64,000 nt of DNA from Streptomyces mirabilis. Its GTDB lineage: Bacteria > Actinomycetota > Actinomycetes > Streptomycetales > Streptomycetaceae. The translations under genes and the position numbers were made by a program. The notes under the pieces were generated by a model that saw nothing but the letters and a program-made list of their open reading frames with translations, ran no database searches and had not been told where the DNA came from. Below are positions 8,826 through 17,099 of this stretch, in pieces. The stretch lies in the NCBI RefSeq assembly GCF_039503195.1, contig NZ_JBCJKP010000001.1:4216001-4280000 (forward strand). Direction: 5' to 3'. Each line of letters opens with the position of its first letter. The first letter of the stretch is position 1.

Positions 8826-9731
8826 CTAATAGCCTCCGTGCCTCCGCCGATGCCGCTCGTCCCTGCGCTCCCGGTGCCGTTCCCGGCGCTCCTCCTGGCG
8901 CTCCCTGCGTTCCTCGTGGCGTTCGCGGATGAGGTCGTGGGCGTCGTCGAGGGCGTCGAACATGTCGCCGAGGCCGTCCCGCCGTGAACCCTCCAGTTCC
9001 TTGCGGGCGCTCTTGCGCTCCAGCTTCTCCTGGCGGCGCTCCTCCTTCAGGCGCAGCCGCTCGGCACGGGTCAGCTTGCGCTCCACGCCGACGCCACCCC
9101 AGAAGGCGAAGCCCGTGACGATCACGCGCGGGGCGCCCGGGTCCCCGGCACGCCCCTCCTCGCGGTGGTCGAAGCCGCCCATGATGCCGATGCCGCGGAC
9201 GACGACCTCGACGCCGGGCGGCACGATGACGTTCACGCCGCCCATGACGGCGACGACGTTGACGACGACCTCGCGGTCCGCGAAGTTCGCCTCGCGCAGG
9301 TCGATCTCACCGCCGCCCATGAAGGCGACGGAGTTGAAGCGCCTGGGGACCGTCCAGCGGCCCTTGCGCTCGAAGCCCGACAGGATCGCGACACCCCACG
9401 AGGACGAGCCCTCGCCGCCGACGATCCGCCCCGCCCAACTCCCGCTCTCCTCGGGCTGCTTGACCATGGACACCGGGGCCACGGCGTGCACGTCCGGCAG
9501 ATCGCGGGTGAGCGGCGCCAGTTCCCTGTACGTCCGTGCCTTGAACGCCGCTTCCAGCCGCTCCTCGAACTCCTCCATGTCGAGGCGGCCCTCCGCGAGG
9601 GCGTCCCGCAGCTGTTCGGCGACTCGTTCACGATCGGCGTCGGAGGCCCGCAGTTCCGGGCTCGGGGATCCGGGGTCCGGCGGCGTCGGTCGCTGGTCGT
9701 CGCTTCCCCTGGAAGGCGCATCCTCGGTCAT
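8826..9731 (-). CDS. DUF1707 / LiaF-like C-terminal domain protein
   Basis: The 301-residue protein has an N-terminal DUF1707 (SHOCT-like) domain at about 27-80 (LRASDADRERVAEQLRDAL, GRLDMEEFEERL). A beta-rich cell-wall-active-antibiotics-response/LiaF-like region follows at about 100-205 (WGVAILSGFERKGRW, INVIVPPGVEV-type repeats). A highly charged coiled tail of Arg/Glu/His repeats runs from about 220 to the end (ERHEERRERQEERRERH). Proteins of this type are linked to envelope-stress sensing, here by inference only. Its start is 10 bases from the end of the ABC ATPase gene, so it is the last gene of the exporter operon. Confidence 0.85.
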   Translation of the reverse strand: MTEDAPSRGSDDQRPTPPDPGSPSPELRASDADRERVAEQLRDALAEGRLDMEEFEERLEAAFKARTYRELAPLTRDLPDVHAVAPVSMVKQPEESGSWAGRIVGGEGSSSWGVAILSGFERKGRWTVPRRFNSVAFMGGGEIDLREANFADREVVVNVVAVMGGVNVIVPPGVEVVVRGIGIMGGFDHREEGRAGDPGAPRVIVTGFAFWGGVGVERKLTRAERLRLKEERRQEKLERKSARKELEGSRRDGLGDMFDALDDAHDLIRERHEERRERQEERRERHRERRDERHRRRHGGY

Positions 9732-9741
9732 GGGACTCAGC

Positions 9742-10743
9742 CTACGAGAGAGCCTTCTCCGCGTACATGCGGCTGATGACCGCCTCGATGTCCGGCTCCC
9801 GCACCGAGAGGTCCACCAGGGGGAACTCGGCCGCGATCCGCGCCACCAGCTCCGCCGCCGACGCCGCCGCGGGGAAGGCGAGCCACTGCCGGGGCCCCTC
9901 CACCTTCACCACCCGCGCCGAGTCCACCTCGATCGGCGGGAGCTCCCGCTCCAGGTCGACCACGAGGGTCCGCTCGCTCTCCCCCACCTCGTGCAGCCCG
10001 GTCAGCGGACCGTCGTACATCAGCCGCCCGTGGTCGATGACCATCACCCGCCGGCACAACTGCTCGATGTCGGTGAGGTCGTGCGTGGTCAGCAGCACCG
10101 TCGTGCCGCGCTCGGCGTTCAGGTCCCGCAGGAAGGAACGGACCTTGGCCTTGCTGATCACATCGAGGCCGATGGTGGGTTCGTCGAGGTAGAGGACCTC
10201 GGGGTCGTGCAGCAGCGCCGCCCCGATGTCGCCGCGCATCCGCTGCCCCAGCGAGAGCTGGCGCACCGGCACGTCCAACAGGGCTTCCAGGTCGAGGAGT
10301 TCGACACAGCGGTCGAGGTTCTCGCGGTAACGGGCGTCCGGGATCCGGTACATGCGGTGCATCAGCCGGTAGGAGTCGATCAGCGGAAGGTCCCACCACA
10401 GGGTCGTACGCTGCCCGAAGACGACCCCGATGCGCCGCGCGAGCCGGGTCCGCTCGCGGGAGGGGTCGATGCCCGCCACCCGCAGCCGGCCGGCGCTCGG
10501 CGTGAGGATGCCGGTGAGCATCTTGATGGTGGTCGACTTGCCCGCGCCGTTCGGGCCGATGTAGCCGACCATCTCACCGCGCGCCACGGTGAAGGACAGG
10601 GAGTCCACGGCCCGCACCTGGCGCCGTTCGCTGCGCAGGAAGCCGGTCTTCTTGCGGACGTCGAAGACCTTCTCGACGCCGTCGAGTTCGATGAAGTCGC
10701 CCACCGGATCCCTGACCGGGTCCGTCATCAGGCCTGTTTCCAT
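9742..10743 (-). CDS. ABC-2 type exporter ATP-binding protein
   Basis: The 333-residue ATPase has Walker A GPNGAGKST (63-71), the Q-loop region around VVFGQRTT, signature LSLGQRMRGD, Walker B VLYLDEP and a switch His in LLTTHDL. The C-terminal 80 residues are the accessory domain of ABC-2 exporters (IEAVISRMYAEKA). It energises export through the two permeases encoded just upstream; only 6 bases separate it from the second. An alternative start at 10728 (MTDPVRD) is possible. The substrate cannot be read from the sequence; relatives export antibiotics or viologens. Confidence 0.95.
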   Translation of the reverse strand: METGLMTDPVRDPVGDFIELDGVEKVFDVRKKTGFLRSERRQVRAVDSLSFTVARGEMVGYIGPNGAGKSTTIKMLTGILTPSAGRLRVAGIDPSRERTRLARRIGVVFGQRTTLWWDLPLIDSYRLMHRMYRIPDARYRENLDRCVELLDLEALLDVPVRQLSLGQRMRGDIGAALLHDPEVLYLDEPTIGLDVISKAKVRSFLRDLNAERGTTVLLTTHDLTDIEQLCRRVMVIDHGRLMYDGPLTGLHEVGESERTLVVDLERELPPIEVDSARVVKVEGPRQWLAFPAAASAAELVARIAAEFPLVDLSVREPDIEAVISRMYAEKALS

Positions 10744-10749
10744 GTCGGT

Positions 10750-11667
10750 TCAACTCCCCGTGCTGCGATACGAACGAAGTCCCGCCCGCCAGGCGATCCC
10801 CGCCAGCGCGCAGCAGCCCGCCGCGATCAGGGGCGGGGTGAAGGCGATCCAGGTCGGCAGGTCGAGCGGATAGGGCCGGCCCAGCACGTACAGCCCGGGC
10901 AGCCAGTTCACGAAGGCCAGCGGGAGCACGAAGGTGACCCCGCGCACCAGGTCCTTGGCGAAGACGGTCGGCGGGTACTGCAGGAGCGTGGTGCCGCCGT
11001 ACGTGAAGGAGTTCTGCACCTCGGAGGCGTCCTGCGCGATGAACTGGAAGGCTCCGCCCGCCACGAACACGGCCGCGAAGATGGCGGCGCCGCAGAGCAG
11101 CATCAGCGGGACCATGAGCAGTCTGAGCGGCGTCCAGTCGATGTCGAGCACGGCGATCGCGTACGCGAGGACCAGCAGCCCTTGGGTGACCCGGCCCAGG
11201 CGGCGCAGCGCGAAGCGGTCGGCGGCGACCTGGGCGAGTACGGGGACGGGGCGTACGAGGAGGGTGTCGAGGGTGCCGTCGCGCACCCGGCGCCCGAGCC
11301 GGTCCATCGAGCCGACCACCAGGTCCGTGATCCCGAAGGAGGTGGCCGAGACGCCGTACAGGAACGCGACCTCGGGCAGGCTGTAGCCGCCGATCCGGTC
11401 GACCCGCGAGAACATCAGCAGGACGGCCACGAAGTCGAGGGCGGTCGCCGCGAAGTTCCCGAAGGTGGTCATCACGAAGGAGGCCCGGTAGGCCATCGTG
11501 GAGCGGATCCACATCCCGGCGATCATCCGGTAGGCGCGGAATCCGTCCCGCACTCGGGCATACGTCCCCTGCGGCGCACCCGGCACCGCCGAAGCCGGCC
11601 GCTCCCCGGAAGTGACCGAGTCTCCGGAGCCCCGTGCGGCCTGCGGTACCTCCGCCGAGTCAGCCAC
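10750..11667 (-). CDS. ABC-2 family permease (second subunit)
   Basis: The 305-residue membrane protein has six predicted helices (for example SFVMTTFGNFAATALDFVAV and LLMVPLMLLCGAAIFAAVFV) and a charged N-terminal tail of about 45 residues. It matches the pattern of ABC2_membrane_6 permeases, which work in pairs. The GTG start lies inside the end of the upstream permease gene (8-nt overlap), indicating translational coupling. With the ATPase it would form a heterodimeric exporter. Confidence 0.85.
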   Translation of the reverse strand: MADSAEVPQAARGSGDSVTSGERPASAVPGAPQGTYARVRDGFRAYRMIAGMWIRSTMAYRASFVMTTFGNFAATALDFVAVLLMFSRVDRIGGYSLPEVAFLYGVSATSFGITDLVVGSMDRLGRRVRDGTLDTLLVRPVPVLAQVAADRFALRRLGRVTQGLLVLAYAIAVLDIDWTPLRLLMVPLMLLCGAAIFAAVFVAGGAFQFIAQDASEVQNSFTYGGTTLLQYPPTVFAKDLVRGVTFVLPLAFVNWLPGLYVLGRPYPLDLPTWIAFTPPLIAAGCCALAGIAWRAGLRSYRSTGS

Positions 11668-12460
11668 CCTGCACCACCACCCTCCTTGTCGCCACTGACT
11701 GGATCAGTCGGCCCAGGGCCAGGAGCCCCAGCGCCCAGGACGCCTGGAAGACGTACGTGCCGAGCGGGTCCGCGGTGCCGAGCAGGACGTCCGCGGGGCC
11801 CTGGACCAGGGACGACCAGGGCAGGGCGCGTACGACCTCGCCCAGCGCGCCCGGGAAGACGTTCAGCGGCAGCAGCATCCCCGAGCAGAAGACACCCGCG
11901 ATCATGGACATCTGCGCCACGCCCGCCCCGTCGAGCAGCCAGAACGCGGACAGGGCCACCAGGTAGCGGAGCGAGAAGCTGACGACCGTTCCGAGCGCGA
12001 CCGCGATCAGGAACGCGATCCAGGTCAGCGGGTCGGCGGGGAGCGCCAGTTCGAAGAAGAGCGCGCCGAACGCGAGGGGCACCGCTCCGCGCCCCAGCAG
12101 ATGGAACATGGCCCGCCCCGCGTCCTGGGACAGCCACCACAGCTGGAGGTCGGCGGGCCGGTACAGGTCGATCGCGATGTCACCCGTACGGATGCGCTCG
12201 ATCAACTCGTCCTCGAAGCCGCCGCCCATCGTCGCCATCGCCATGAGCAGCGCCTGGGAGAGCCACACATAGGTGAGCGCCTGGGCCTGGTCATAGCCGC
12301 CGAGGTGCGGTTTCTCGTCCCACAGGGCCATGAAGACGTACGCCAGGATCAGCCCGAAGACGGTGTTGGTGAACACTCCCGCCGCCGTCGCCGTCCGATA
12401 AGTGGCGTAGCGCCGGAACCCGCCCACCGCGACGGCCGTGTACAACCGCCCTGTCCCCAC
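11660..12460 (-). CDS. ABC-2 family permease (first subunit)
   Basis: The 266-residue permease starts at GTG 12460 with AGGAGGG 9-15 bases upstream, the best ribosome site of the operon. Six hydrophobic helices are visible, including TVFGLILAYVFMALW and PLTWIAFLIAVALGTVVSF, with the FEDELIERIRTGDIAIDL cytoplasmic segment typical of this permease family. It heads the four-gene operon permease-permease-ATPase-DUF1707 and is divergent from the penicillin-binding protein gene at 12671. Confidence 0.85.
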   Translation of the reverse strand: MGTGRLYTAVAVGGFRRYATYRTATAAGVFTNTVFGLILAYVFMALWDEKPHLGGYDQAQALTYVWLSQALLMAMATMGGGFEDELIERIRTGDIAIDLYRPADLQLWWLSQDAGRAMFHLLGRGAVPLAFGALFFELALPADPLTWIAFLIAVALGTVVSFSLRYLVALSAFWLLDGAGVAQMSMIAGVFCSGMLLPLNVFPGALGEVVRALPWSSLVQGPADVLLGTADPLGTYVFQASWALGLLALGRLIQSVATRRVVVQGG

Positions 12461-12670
12461 GAGGATGTCCCTCCTTGCGTCAAAAGGGCCGTTGTGGCCG
12501 AAGCGCAGGAGCCTAGCCCCGCCCGGCTTCGCCTGCCAGGCATTTTCAGGCGCGACACGTGCCGGGATCCGGGAACGGAACGCTTGGTGCGACAGTCTTC
12601 ATCAGGGGGCGCACCAGGCGTATGAGGGCGTACGGGAACGTACGATGCGAAACAGGAGTCCGGCGAACAG

Positions 12671-15145
12671 ATGAGTGACAAGCCGCAGCCGCAGCAGAGC
12701 AGCCAGGGCTGGGCCCCGAAGGAGCCGGAACCGGCGCCCCAAGTGGCACCGGGCGGGCCGGGCAGCGACGGCGCACCGGGCGATCCGGGCGGGACGGACG
12801 CGCCGGGGAAGAAGCCCAGGCGGAAGCGGACGGGCTGGGGGCGGCTCATCCCGACCTGGCGGATGGTGCTCGGCACGTTCCTCGGCGCGATACTGCTCGT
12901 GATCGGCCTGTTCGCACTCGGCTACTACCTGGTCAAGATCCCGCCCGCGAACGCCGCCGCGACCAAGCAGAGCAACGTCTACCTGTACGCGGACGGCAGC
13001 CAGCTCGCCCGCGACGGCGAGGTCAACCGCGAGAACGTGGCGCTCGCGGAGATCTCGAAGGACGCCCAGCACGCGGCGCTCGCCGCCGAGGACCGCGACT
13101 TCTACACCGAGTCGGCCGTCGACCCCAAGGCGATGATCCGCGCCGGCTGGAACACCGCCACCGGCAAGGGCAAGCAGTCCGGTTCGACGATCACCCAGCA
13201 GTACGTGAAGAACTACTACCTGGGCCAGGAGCAGACCGCCACGCGGAAGGTGAAGGAGTTCTTCATCTCCATCAAGCTCGACCGCCAGAAGAGCAAGGAC
13301 GACATCCTCGAGGGCTACCTCAACACCAGCTACTACGGCCGCAACGCGTACGGCATCCAGGCCGCCGCCCAGGCGTACTACGGTGTCGACGCCAAGAACC
13401 TGACGGTCGGTCAGGGTGCCTACCTCGCCGCGCTCCTGAACGCGCCGAGCGAGTACGACGTGGTCGCGCACCCCGAGAACAAGTCCGCGGCCGTCGCCCG
13501 CTGGAACTACGTCCTCGACGGCATGGTCAAGAAGAACTGGCTGACCCAGGCGGACCGGGCCAAGGTGACGTTCCCGCAGCCCAAGCAGGAAGTGGTCGCC
13601 GCCGCCATGTCGGGCCAGCGCGGCTACCTGGTGCAGGCGGTCAAGGACTACCTCGTCTCGAACAAGATCATCGACGAGGACACCCTGACCACCGGCGGCT
13701 ACCGCATCACGACCACGCTCCAGAAGTCCCGGCAGAACGCGTTCGTGAAGGCCGTCGACGACCAGGTGATGTCGCACCTCGACAAGAAGAACCGCAAGGT
13801 CGACCGGTACGTCCGCGCCGGCGGCGTCTCCATCGACCCGGCCACCGGCAAGGTCGTCGCGATGTACGGCGGCATCGACTACACCAAGCAGTACGTCAAC
13901 AACGCGACACGCCGTGACTACCAGGTCGGCTCGACCTTCAAGCCGTTCGTCTTCACCTCGGCCGTGCAGAACGGCTCGCAGACGCAGGACGGCCGCACGA
14001 TCACCCCGAACACCGTCTACGACGGCACCAACAAGCGCCCCGTGCAGGGCTGGAGCGGCGGCTCGTACGCGCCCGAGAACGAGGACAACCGCTCGTACGG
14101 GCCCATCACGGTACGCACCGCCACCGACAAGTCGGTGAACGCCGTGTACGCGCAGATGGCCGTGGACGTCGGCCCGAGCAAGGTCAAGCAGACCGCCGTC
14201 GACCTCGGTGTCCCCTCCACCACCCCCGACCTGACCGCCACCCCGTCCATCGCGCTCGGCCCGTCCACGGCCAGCGTCCTCGACATGGCGGAGGCGTACG
14301 CGACACTCGCCAACCACGGCACGCACGGCACGTACACGCTCGTCGAGAAGGTCACCAAGGACGGCACGTCGGCCGTGAGCCTCCCCAAGCAGGACACCAG
14401 GCAGGCGGTGAGCCGGGAGGCCGCCGACACCACCACGTCCATCCTGCAGAGCGTCGTCGAGGGCGGTACCGGTACCGCCGCGCTGGCCGCCGGCCGGCCC
14501 GCCGCGGGCAAGACCGGCACCGCGGAGGAGGACCAGGCGGCCTGGTTCGCGGGCTACACCCCCGACCTCGCCACCGTCGTCTCCGTCATGGGCCAGGACC
14601 CCGACACCGGCACCCACGAGTCCCTCTACGGCGCCCTCGGCCAGGTCCGTGTCAACGGCGGCGGCTACCCGGCCCAGATCTGGGCGCAGTACACGAAGTC
14701 CGCGCTCAAGGGCAGCAGCCCGAAGGACTTCGACCTGCGGCTCCAGCCGGGCGCGGAGGAGCAGCAGCTCCCGAGTACCGGCCCCACCGACCAGACCCCC
14801 GGCACCGGTGGCCAGGACAACGGGGGCCAGACCACCGGCGGGACGGCCTCCCAGAGCCCGCCCCCGGATCAGACACAGGGCCAGACCCAGGGGCAGACCG
14901 ACGGCCAGACCCAGGGCCAGACGGACGGCCAGACCCAAGGGCAGACGCAGGGCCAGACCGACGGCGGCACCACCACCGGGGGTGGCACGACCGACGGGAC
15001 GACCACCGGCGGCACGACGGACGCGGGCACCACCACCGGTGGCGACACCGCTGCTCCGTCGGGCGGGACCACGGACGGCGGCGGTACGACGGGGACGACC
15101 GCGGGAGCGGGGCCACTGAGCGGACTGACGTCACGAAAACAGTGA
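12671..15145 (+). CDS. Bifunctional (class A) penicillin-binding protein
   Basis: The 824-residue protein has a cytoplasmic Pro/Gln-rich head (1-65) and one membrane helix (about 67-90). A GT51 glycosyltransferase domain follows, with catalytic EDRDFYTES at about 140 and the GSTITQQYVKN motif. The transpeptidase domain has SxxK at S421-K424 (GSTFKPF), SVN near 490 and GKTGTAEEDQAAWF near 620. It polymerises and cross-links peptidoglycan at the outer face of the membrane. The last 120 residues form an unusual Gln/Gly/Thr tail with GQTQGQTDGQT repeats. The start follows AGGAG by 11 bases. It is divergent from the ABC operon. Confidence 0.95.
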   Translation: MSDKPQPQQSSQGWAPKEPEPAPQVAPGGPGSDGAPGDPGGTDAPGKKPRRKRTGWGRLIPTWRMVLGTFLGAILLVIGLFALGYYLVKIPPANAAATKQSNVYLYADGSQLARDGEVNRENVALAEISKDAQHAALAAEDRDFYTESAVDPKAMIRAGWNTATGKGKQSGSTITQQYVKNYYLGQEQTATRKVKEFFISIKLDRQKSKDDILEGYLNTSYYGRNAYGIQAAAQAYYGVDAKNLTVGQGAYLAALLNAPSEYDVVAHPENKSAAVARWNYVLDGMVKKNWLTQADRAKVTFPQPKQEVVAAAMSGQRGYLVQAVKDYLVSNKIIDEDTLTTGGYRITTTLQKSRQNAFVKAVDDQVMSHLDKKNRKVDRYVRAGGVSIDPATGKVVAMYGGIDYTKQYVNNATRRDYQVGSTFKPFVFTSAVQNGSQTQDGRTITPNTVYDGTNKRPVQGWSGGSYAPENEDNRSYGPITVRTATDKSVNAVYAQMAVDVGPSKVKQTAVDLGVPSTTPDLTATPSIALGPSTASVLDMAEAYATLANHGTHGTYTLVEKVTKDGTSAVSLPKQDTRQAVSREAADTTTSILQSVVEGGTGTAALAAGRPAAGKTGTAEEDQAAWFAGYTPDLATVVSVMGQDPDTGTHESLYGALGQVRVNGGGYPAQIWAQYTKSALKGSSPKDFDLRLQPGAEEQQLPSTGPTDQTPGTGGQDNGGQTTGGTASQSPPPDQTQGQTQGQTDGQTQGQTDGQTQGQTQGQTDGGTTTGGGTTDGTTTGGTTDAGTTTGGDTAAPSGGTTDGGGTTGTTAGAGPLSGLTSRKQ

Positions 15146-15177
15146 CCCGCAACAGTGACCTGGGCGAACTCGGATCC

Positions 15178-15645
15178 TCAGATCCCCAGATCCTTGATGA
15201 TCTTCGCCACATGGCCGGTCGCCTTGACGTTGTACAGCGCCCGCTCGACCTTGCCCTCCTCGTCCACGATCACCGTGGAGCGGATGACGCCGACGACCGT
15301 CTTGCCGTACAGCTTCTTCTCACCGAAGGCGCCGTACGCCTCCAGGACGGTCTTGTCGGGGTCGCCGACCAGGGTGACCTTCAGGGACTCCTTCTCGCGG
15401 AACTTGGCGAGCTTCTCGGGCTTGTCCGGGGAGACGCCGATGACGTCGTACCCGGCACCGGCCAGCAGGTCGAGGTTGTCCGTGAAGTCGCAGGCCTGCT
15501 TCGTGCAGCCGGGGGTCAGGGCGGCCGGGTAGAAGTAGACGACGACCTTGCGGCCCTTGTGGTCGGCGAGGGAGACCTCGTTGCCGTCGGCGTCGGGCAG
15601 GGTGAAGGCGGGGGCGGTGTCGCCGGGCTGAAGTCGCTCGCTCAT
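15178..15645 (-). CDS. bcp: Thioredoxin-dependent peroxiredoxin (Bcp)
   Basis: The 155-residue protein is full length for the Bcp/PrxQ family. The peroxidatic Cys is C47 in LTPGCTKQACDF, with the resolving Cys C52 five residues on, as in atypical 2-Cys PrxQ enzymes. YFYPAALTPGC and GVIRSTVIVDEEGK are also family-typical. It reduces hydrogen peroxide and organic hydroperoxides in the cytoplasm using thioredoxin. It is convergent with the penicillin-binding protein gene, with a 32-bp gap. Confidence 0.95.
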   Translation of the reverse strand: MSERLQPGDTAPAFTLPDADGNEVSLADHKGRKVVVYFYPAALTPGCTKQACDFTDNLDLLAGAGYDVIGVSPDKPEKLAKFREKESLKVTLVGDPDKTVLEAYGAFGEKKLYGKTVVGVIRSTVIVDEEGKVERALYNVKATGHVAKIIKDLGI

Positions 15646-15790
15646 CGGAACCTCACGTGGCCGGGGTGAATGCTTACGGAACTACGGGAACGAGCGTAAT
15701 GGGGGTGCCGAGGGGTGAGCGGCGGCCCGAGCTGACAGACTGTCGGCGGCACGGAGACAAGGATCGGAACACGACCACGGAGGCAGCGCG

Positions 15791-16129
15791 GTGTCGGATA
15801 CGTCGAGAACGTCGGATACCAGGACTCCGGCGCAGATCGAGGCGGACATCAAGCGCCGCCGCGAAACACTCGCCGAGACGCTCGACGAGATCGGCGTGCG
15901 GGTCCACCCGAAGACGATCGTCGGGGACGCCAAGGCCAAGGTCGCCTCCCAGATCGACCACACGCTCGGCCGCGCCTACGTCGGCGTCAACCGGGTCGTC
16001 GGCGACGCGAAGGGCCAGCTCGTCACCGAGGACGGCGGGCCGCGCCTGGAGCGCATCGTGCCCCTCGCGCTCGTCGCGGTCGGGGTCGTGAGCCTGCTCG
16101 TCGTGGGCTCACGGCGCCGCAAGCGCTGA
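15791..16129 (+). CDS. DUF3618 domain protein
   Basis: The 112-residue protein starts at GTG 15791 with GGAGG about 8 bases upstream. Residues 14-60 match DUF3618 (RTPAQIEADIKRRRETLAETLDEI, then VHPKTIVGDAKAKV). A C-terminal membrane helix (RIVPLALVAVGVVSLLVVG) ends in RRRKR. Such proteins are small, membrane-anchored and actinobacterial, with no established function; they often neighbour membrane-stress genes. It is divergent from bcp. Confidence 0.85.
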   Translation: MSDTSRTSDTRTPAQIEADIKRRRETLAETLDEIGVRVHPKTIVGDAKAKVASQIDHTLGRAYVGVNRVVGDAKGQLVTEDGGPRLERIVPLALVAVGVVSLLVVGSRRRKR

Positions 16130-16134
16130 CAACG

Positions 16135-16199
16135 ACTCGACTCCGGCTCGACTCGGCTCGAACCCGGCTCGACTCGACCCGGCCGGGCGCGACCCGGCT
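16135..16199. repeat. Degenerate short repeats of GGCTCGACTC type
   Basis: Between the DUF3618 and GroES-like genes, imperfect copies of CGGCTCGACTC and CGGCTCGAACC run head to tail for about 65 bp. No promoter is obvious inside them. Confidence 0.4.
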
Positions 16200-16235
16200 G
16201 CGTACGGACGGCTCAAAGGCAGGTAGGTTCTGGAC

Positions 16236-16592
16236 GTGAGCGCCAATCGGGACAAGCAGACCCCCCACCACGACAAGTTGCCCATCCGGATGCTGCACGA
16301 CCGCGTGCTGGTCCGGCAGGACGCCGCCGAGGGCGAGCGACGTTCCGGCGGCGGCATCCTGATCCCCGCGACGGCGGCCGTCGGGCGGCGCCTCGCCTGG
16401 GCCGAGGTCGTCGCGGTCGGGCAGAACGTACGGACGGTGGAACCCGGCGACCGCGTCCTCTACGACCCCGAGGACCGGGCCGAGGTCGAGGTGCGGGGAA
16501 TCGCGTACGTGCTGATGCGCGAGCGCGATCTGCACGCCGTGGCGGCGGACCGCTTCGAGGGCTCCGAGGACTCGACCGGCTTGTATTTGTAG
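16236..16592 (+). CDS. GroES-like co-chaperonin family protein, stand-alone
   Basis: The 118-residue product begins at GTG 16236 and has the GroES fold signature: MLHDRVLVRQDAAEGERRSGG, GGGILIPATA, VEPGDRVLYDPED and IAYVLMRERDLHAV. It is longer than canonical 97-aa GroES because of a 17-residue charged head and an acidic tail (EGSEDSTGLYL). There is no groEL beside it. It may therefore be a divergent co-chaperonin paralogue rather than the housekeeping GroES. A strong terminator follows 18 bases after the stop. Confidence 0.8.
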   Translation: MSANRDKQTPHHDKLPIRMLHDRVLVRQDAAEGERRSGGGILIPATAAVGRRLAWAEVVAVGQNVRTVEPGDRVLYDPEDRAEVEVRGIAYVLMRERDLHAVAADRFEGSEDSTGLYL

Positions 16593-16609
16593 GGCGTAGC
16601 CGCTCTGAC

Positions 16610-16641
16610 GGGGCTGGTGACCATGGTCACCAGCCCCTTTT
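16610..16641 (+). terminator. Rho-independent terminator after the GroES-like gene
   Basis: Bases 16610-16637 are a perfect 28-bp palindrome (arm GGGGCTGGTGACC, central AT). TTTT follows at 16638-16641. It ends the GroES-like transcript and separates it from the riboswitch-sugE unit. Confidence 0.9.
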
Positions 16642-16677
16642 GCCTGCGCTTTGCTACCGTGGAAGGCGTTGAAGGAC

Positions 16678-16736
16678 CCCGACGAGACGCGCCGTACCGG
16701 GCGGAGAGCGAACGCGCTCCCAGGCAAAGACGACGC
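16678..16736 (+). promoter_or_regulatory. Guanidine-III (ykkC-III) riboswitch upstream of sugE
   Basis: The segment follows the guanidine-III aptamer block by block. P1 is CCCG (16678-16681) paired with CGGG (16698-16701). The P1 loop is ACGAGACGCGCCGTAC. A variable hairpin fills 16703-16720, then CAGGCAAAGACGACGC. Bases 16689-16695 (GCGCCGT) pair with 16730-16736 (ACGACGC), with one C-A mismatch, making the pseudoknot helix. From memory, the loop and the CAGG-CAAGACG stretch nearly match the known actinobacterial aptamer. The sugE ribosome site (GGAGG, 16756-16760) lies about 20 bases downstream, which fits translational control by guanidine. Confidence 0.88.
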
Positions 16737-16768
16737 ACCCCTGTTGATCACTCACGGAGGTGCCTCTC

Positions 16769-17089
16769 ATGGCCTGGATCCTGCTGCTCGTCGCCGGTCT
16801 GCTCGAAGTCGGCTGGTCGATCGGCATGAAGTACACCGACGGCTTCACCCGCCTCGTCCCCAGCGTCCTCACCGGCACGGGCATCATCGCGAGCATGGTC
16901 CTGCTCTCCTACGCCGCCAAGTCCCTCCCCATCGGCACCGCCTACGGTGTCTGGGTCGGCATCGGCGCGGCCGGCGCGGCGGTACTGGGCATGCTCGTCC
17001 TCGGCGAACCGGTGACCGCCGCCCGCGTCTTCTTCGTCTGCCTGCTCCTGGTGGCGGTGGTGGGCCTGAAGATGACGTCGGGGCACTGA
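16769..17089 (+). CDS. sugE: Guanidinium exporter of the SMR family (Gdx/SugE)
   Basis: The 106-residue protein starts at ATG 16769, 8 bases after GGAGG; an upstream in-frame GTG at 16760 overlaps that site. Four helices span the whole length. The first carries the invariant Glu in LLLVAGLLEVGWSIGMKYT (E13), the proton/guanidinium-coupling residue of small multidrug resistance proteins. SIGMKYTDGFTRLVPS, YGVWVGIGAAG and VLGMLVLGEP are the Gdx/SugE subtype pattern. The protein acts as a dual-topology dimer exporting guanidinium. The guanidine-III riboswitch just upstream supports the Gdx assignment over a general drug exporter. Confidence 0.95.
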   Translation: MAWILLLVAGLLEVGWSIGMKYTDGFTRLVPSVLTGTGIIASMVLLSYAAKSLPIGTAYGVWVGIGAAGAAVLGMLVLGEPVTAARVFFVCLLLVAVVGLKMTSGH

Positions 17090-17099
17090 CCGGGCACCG

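Noticed and set aside
8929..11982. Very long plus-strand open frame (over 1000 codons) opposite the DUF1707-ABC operon
   Set aside because: It is antisense to four clear genes with conserved motifs. Its translation is low-complexity, as expected from high-GC codon shadows.
12602..14938. 778-codon minus-strand frame across the penicillin-binding protein gene
   Set aside because: It is made of Val/Leu/Gly/Arg shadow sequence, while the plus strand has all GT51 and transpeptidase motifs.
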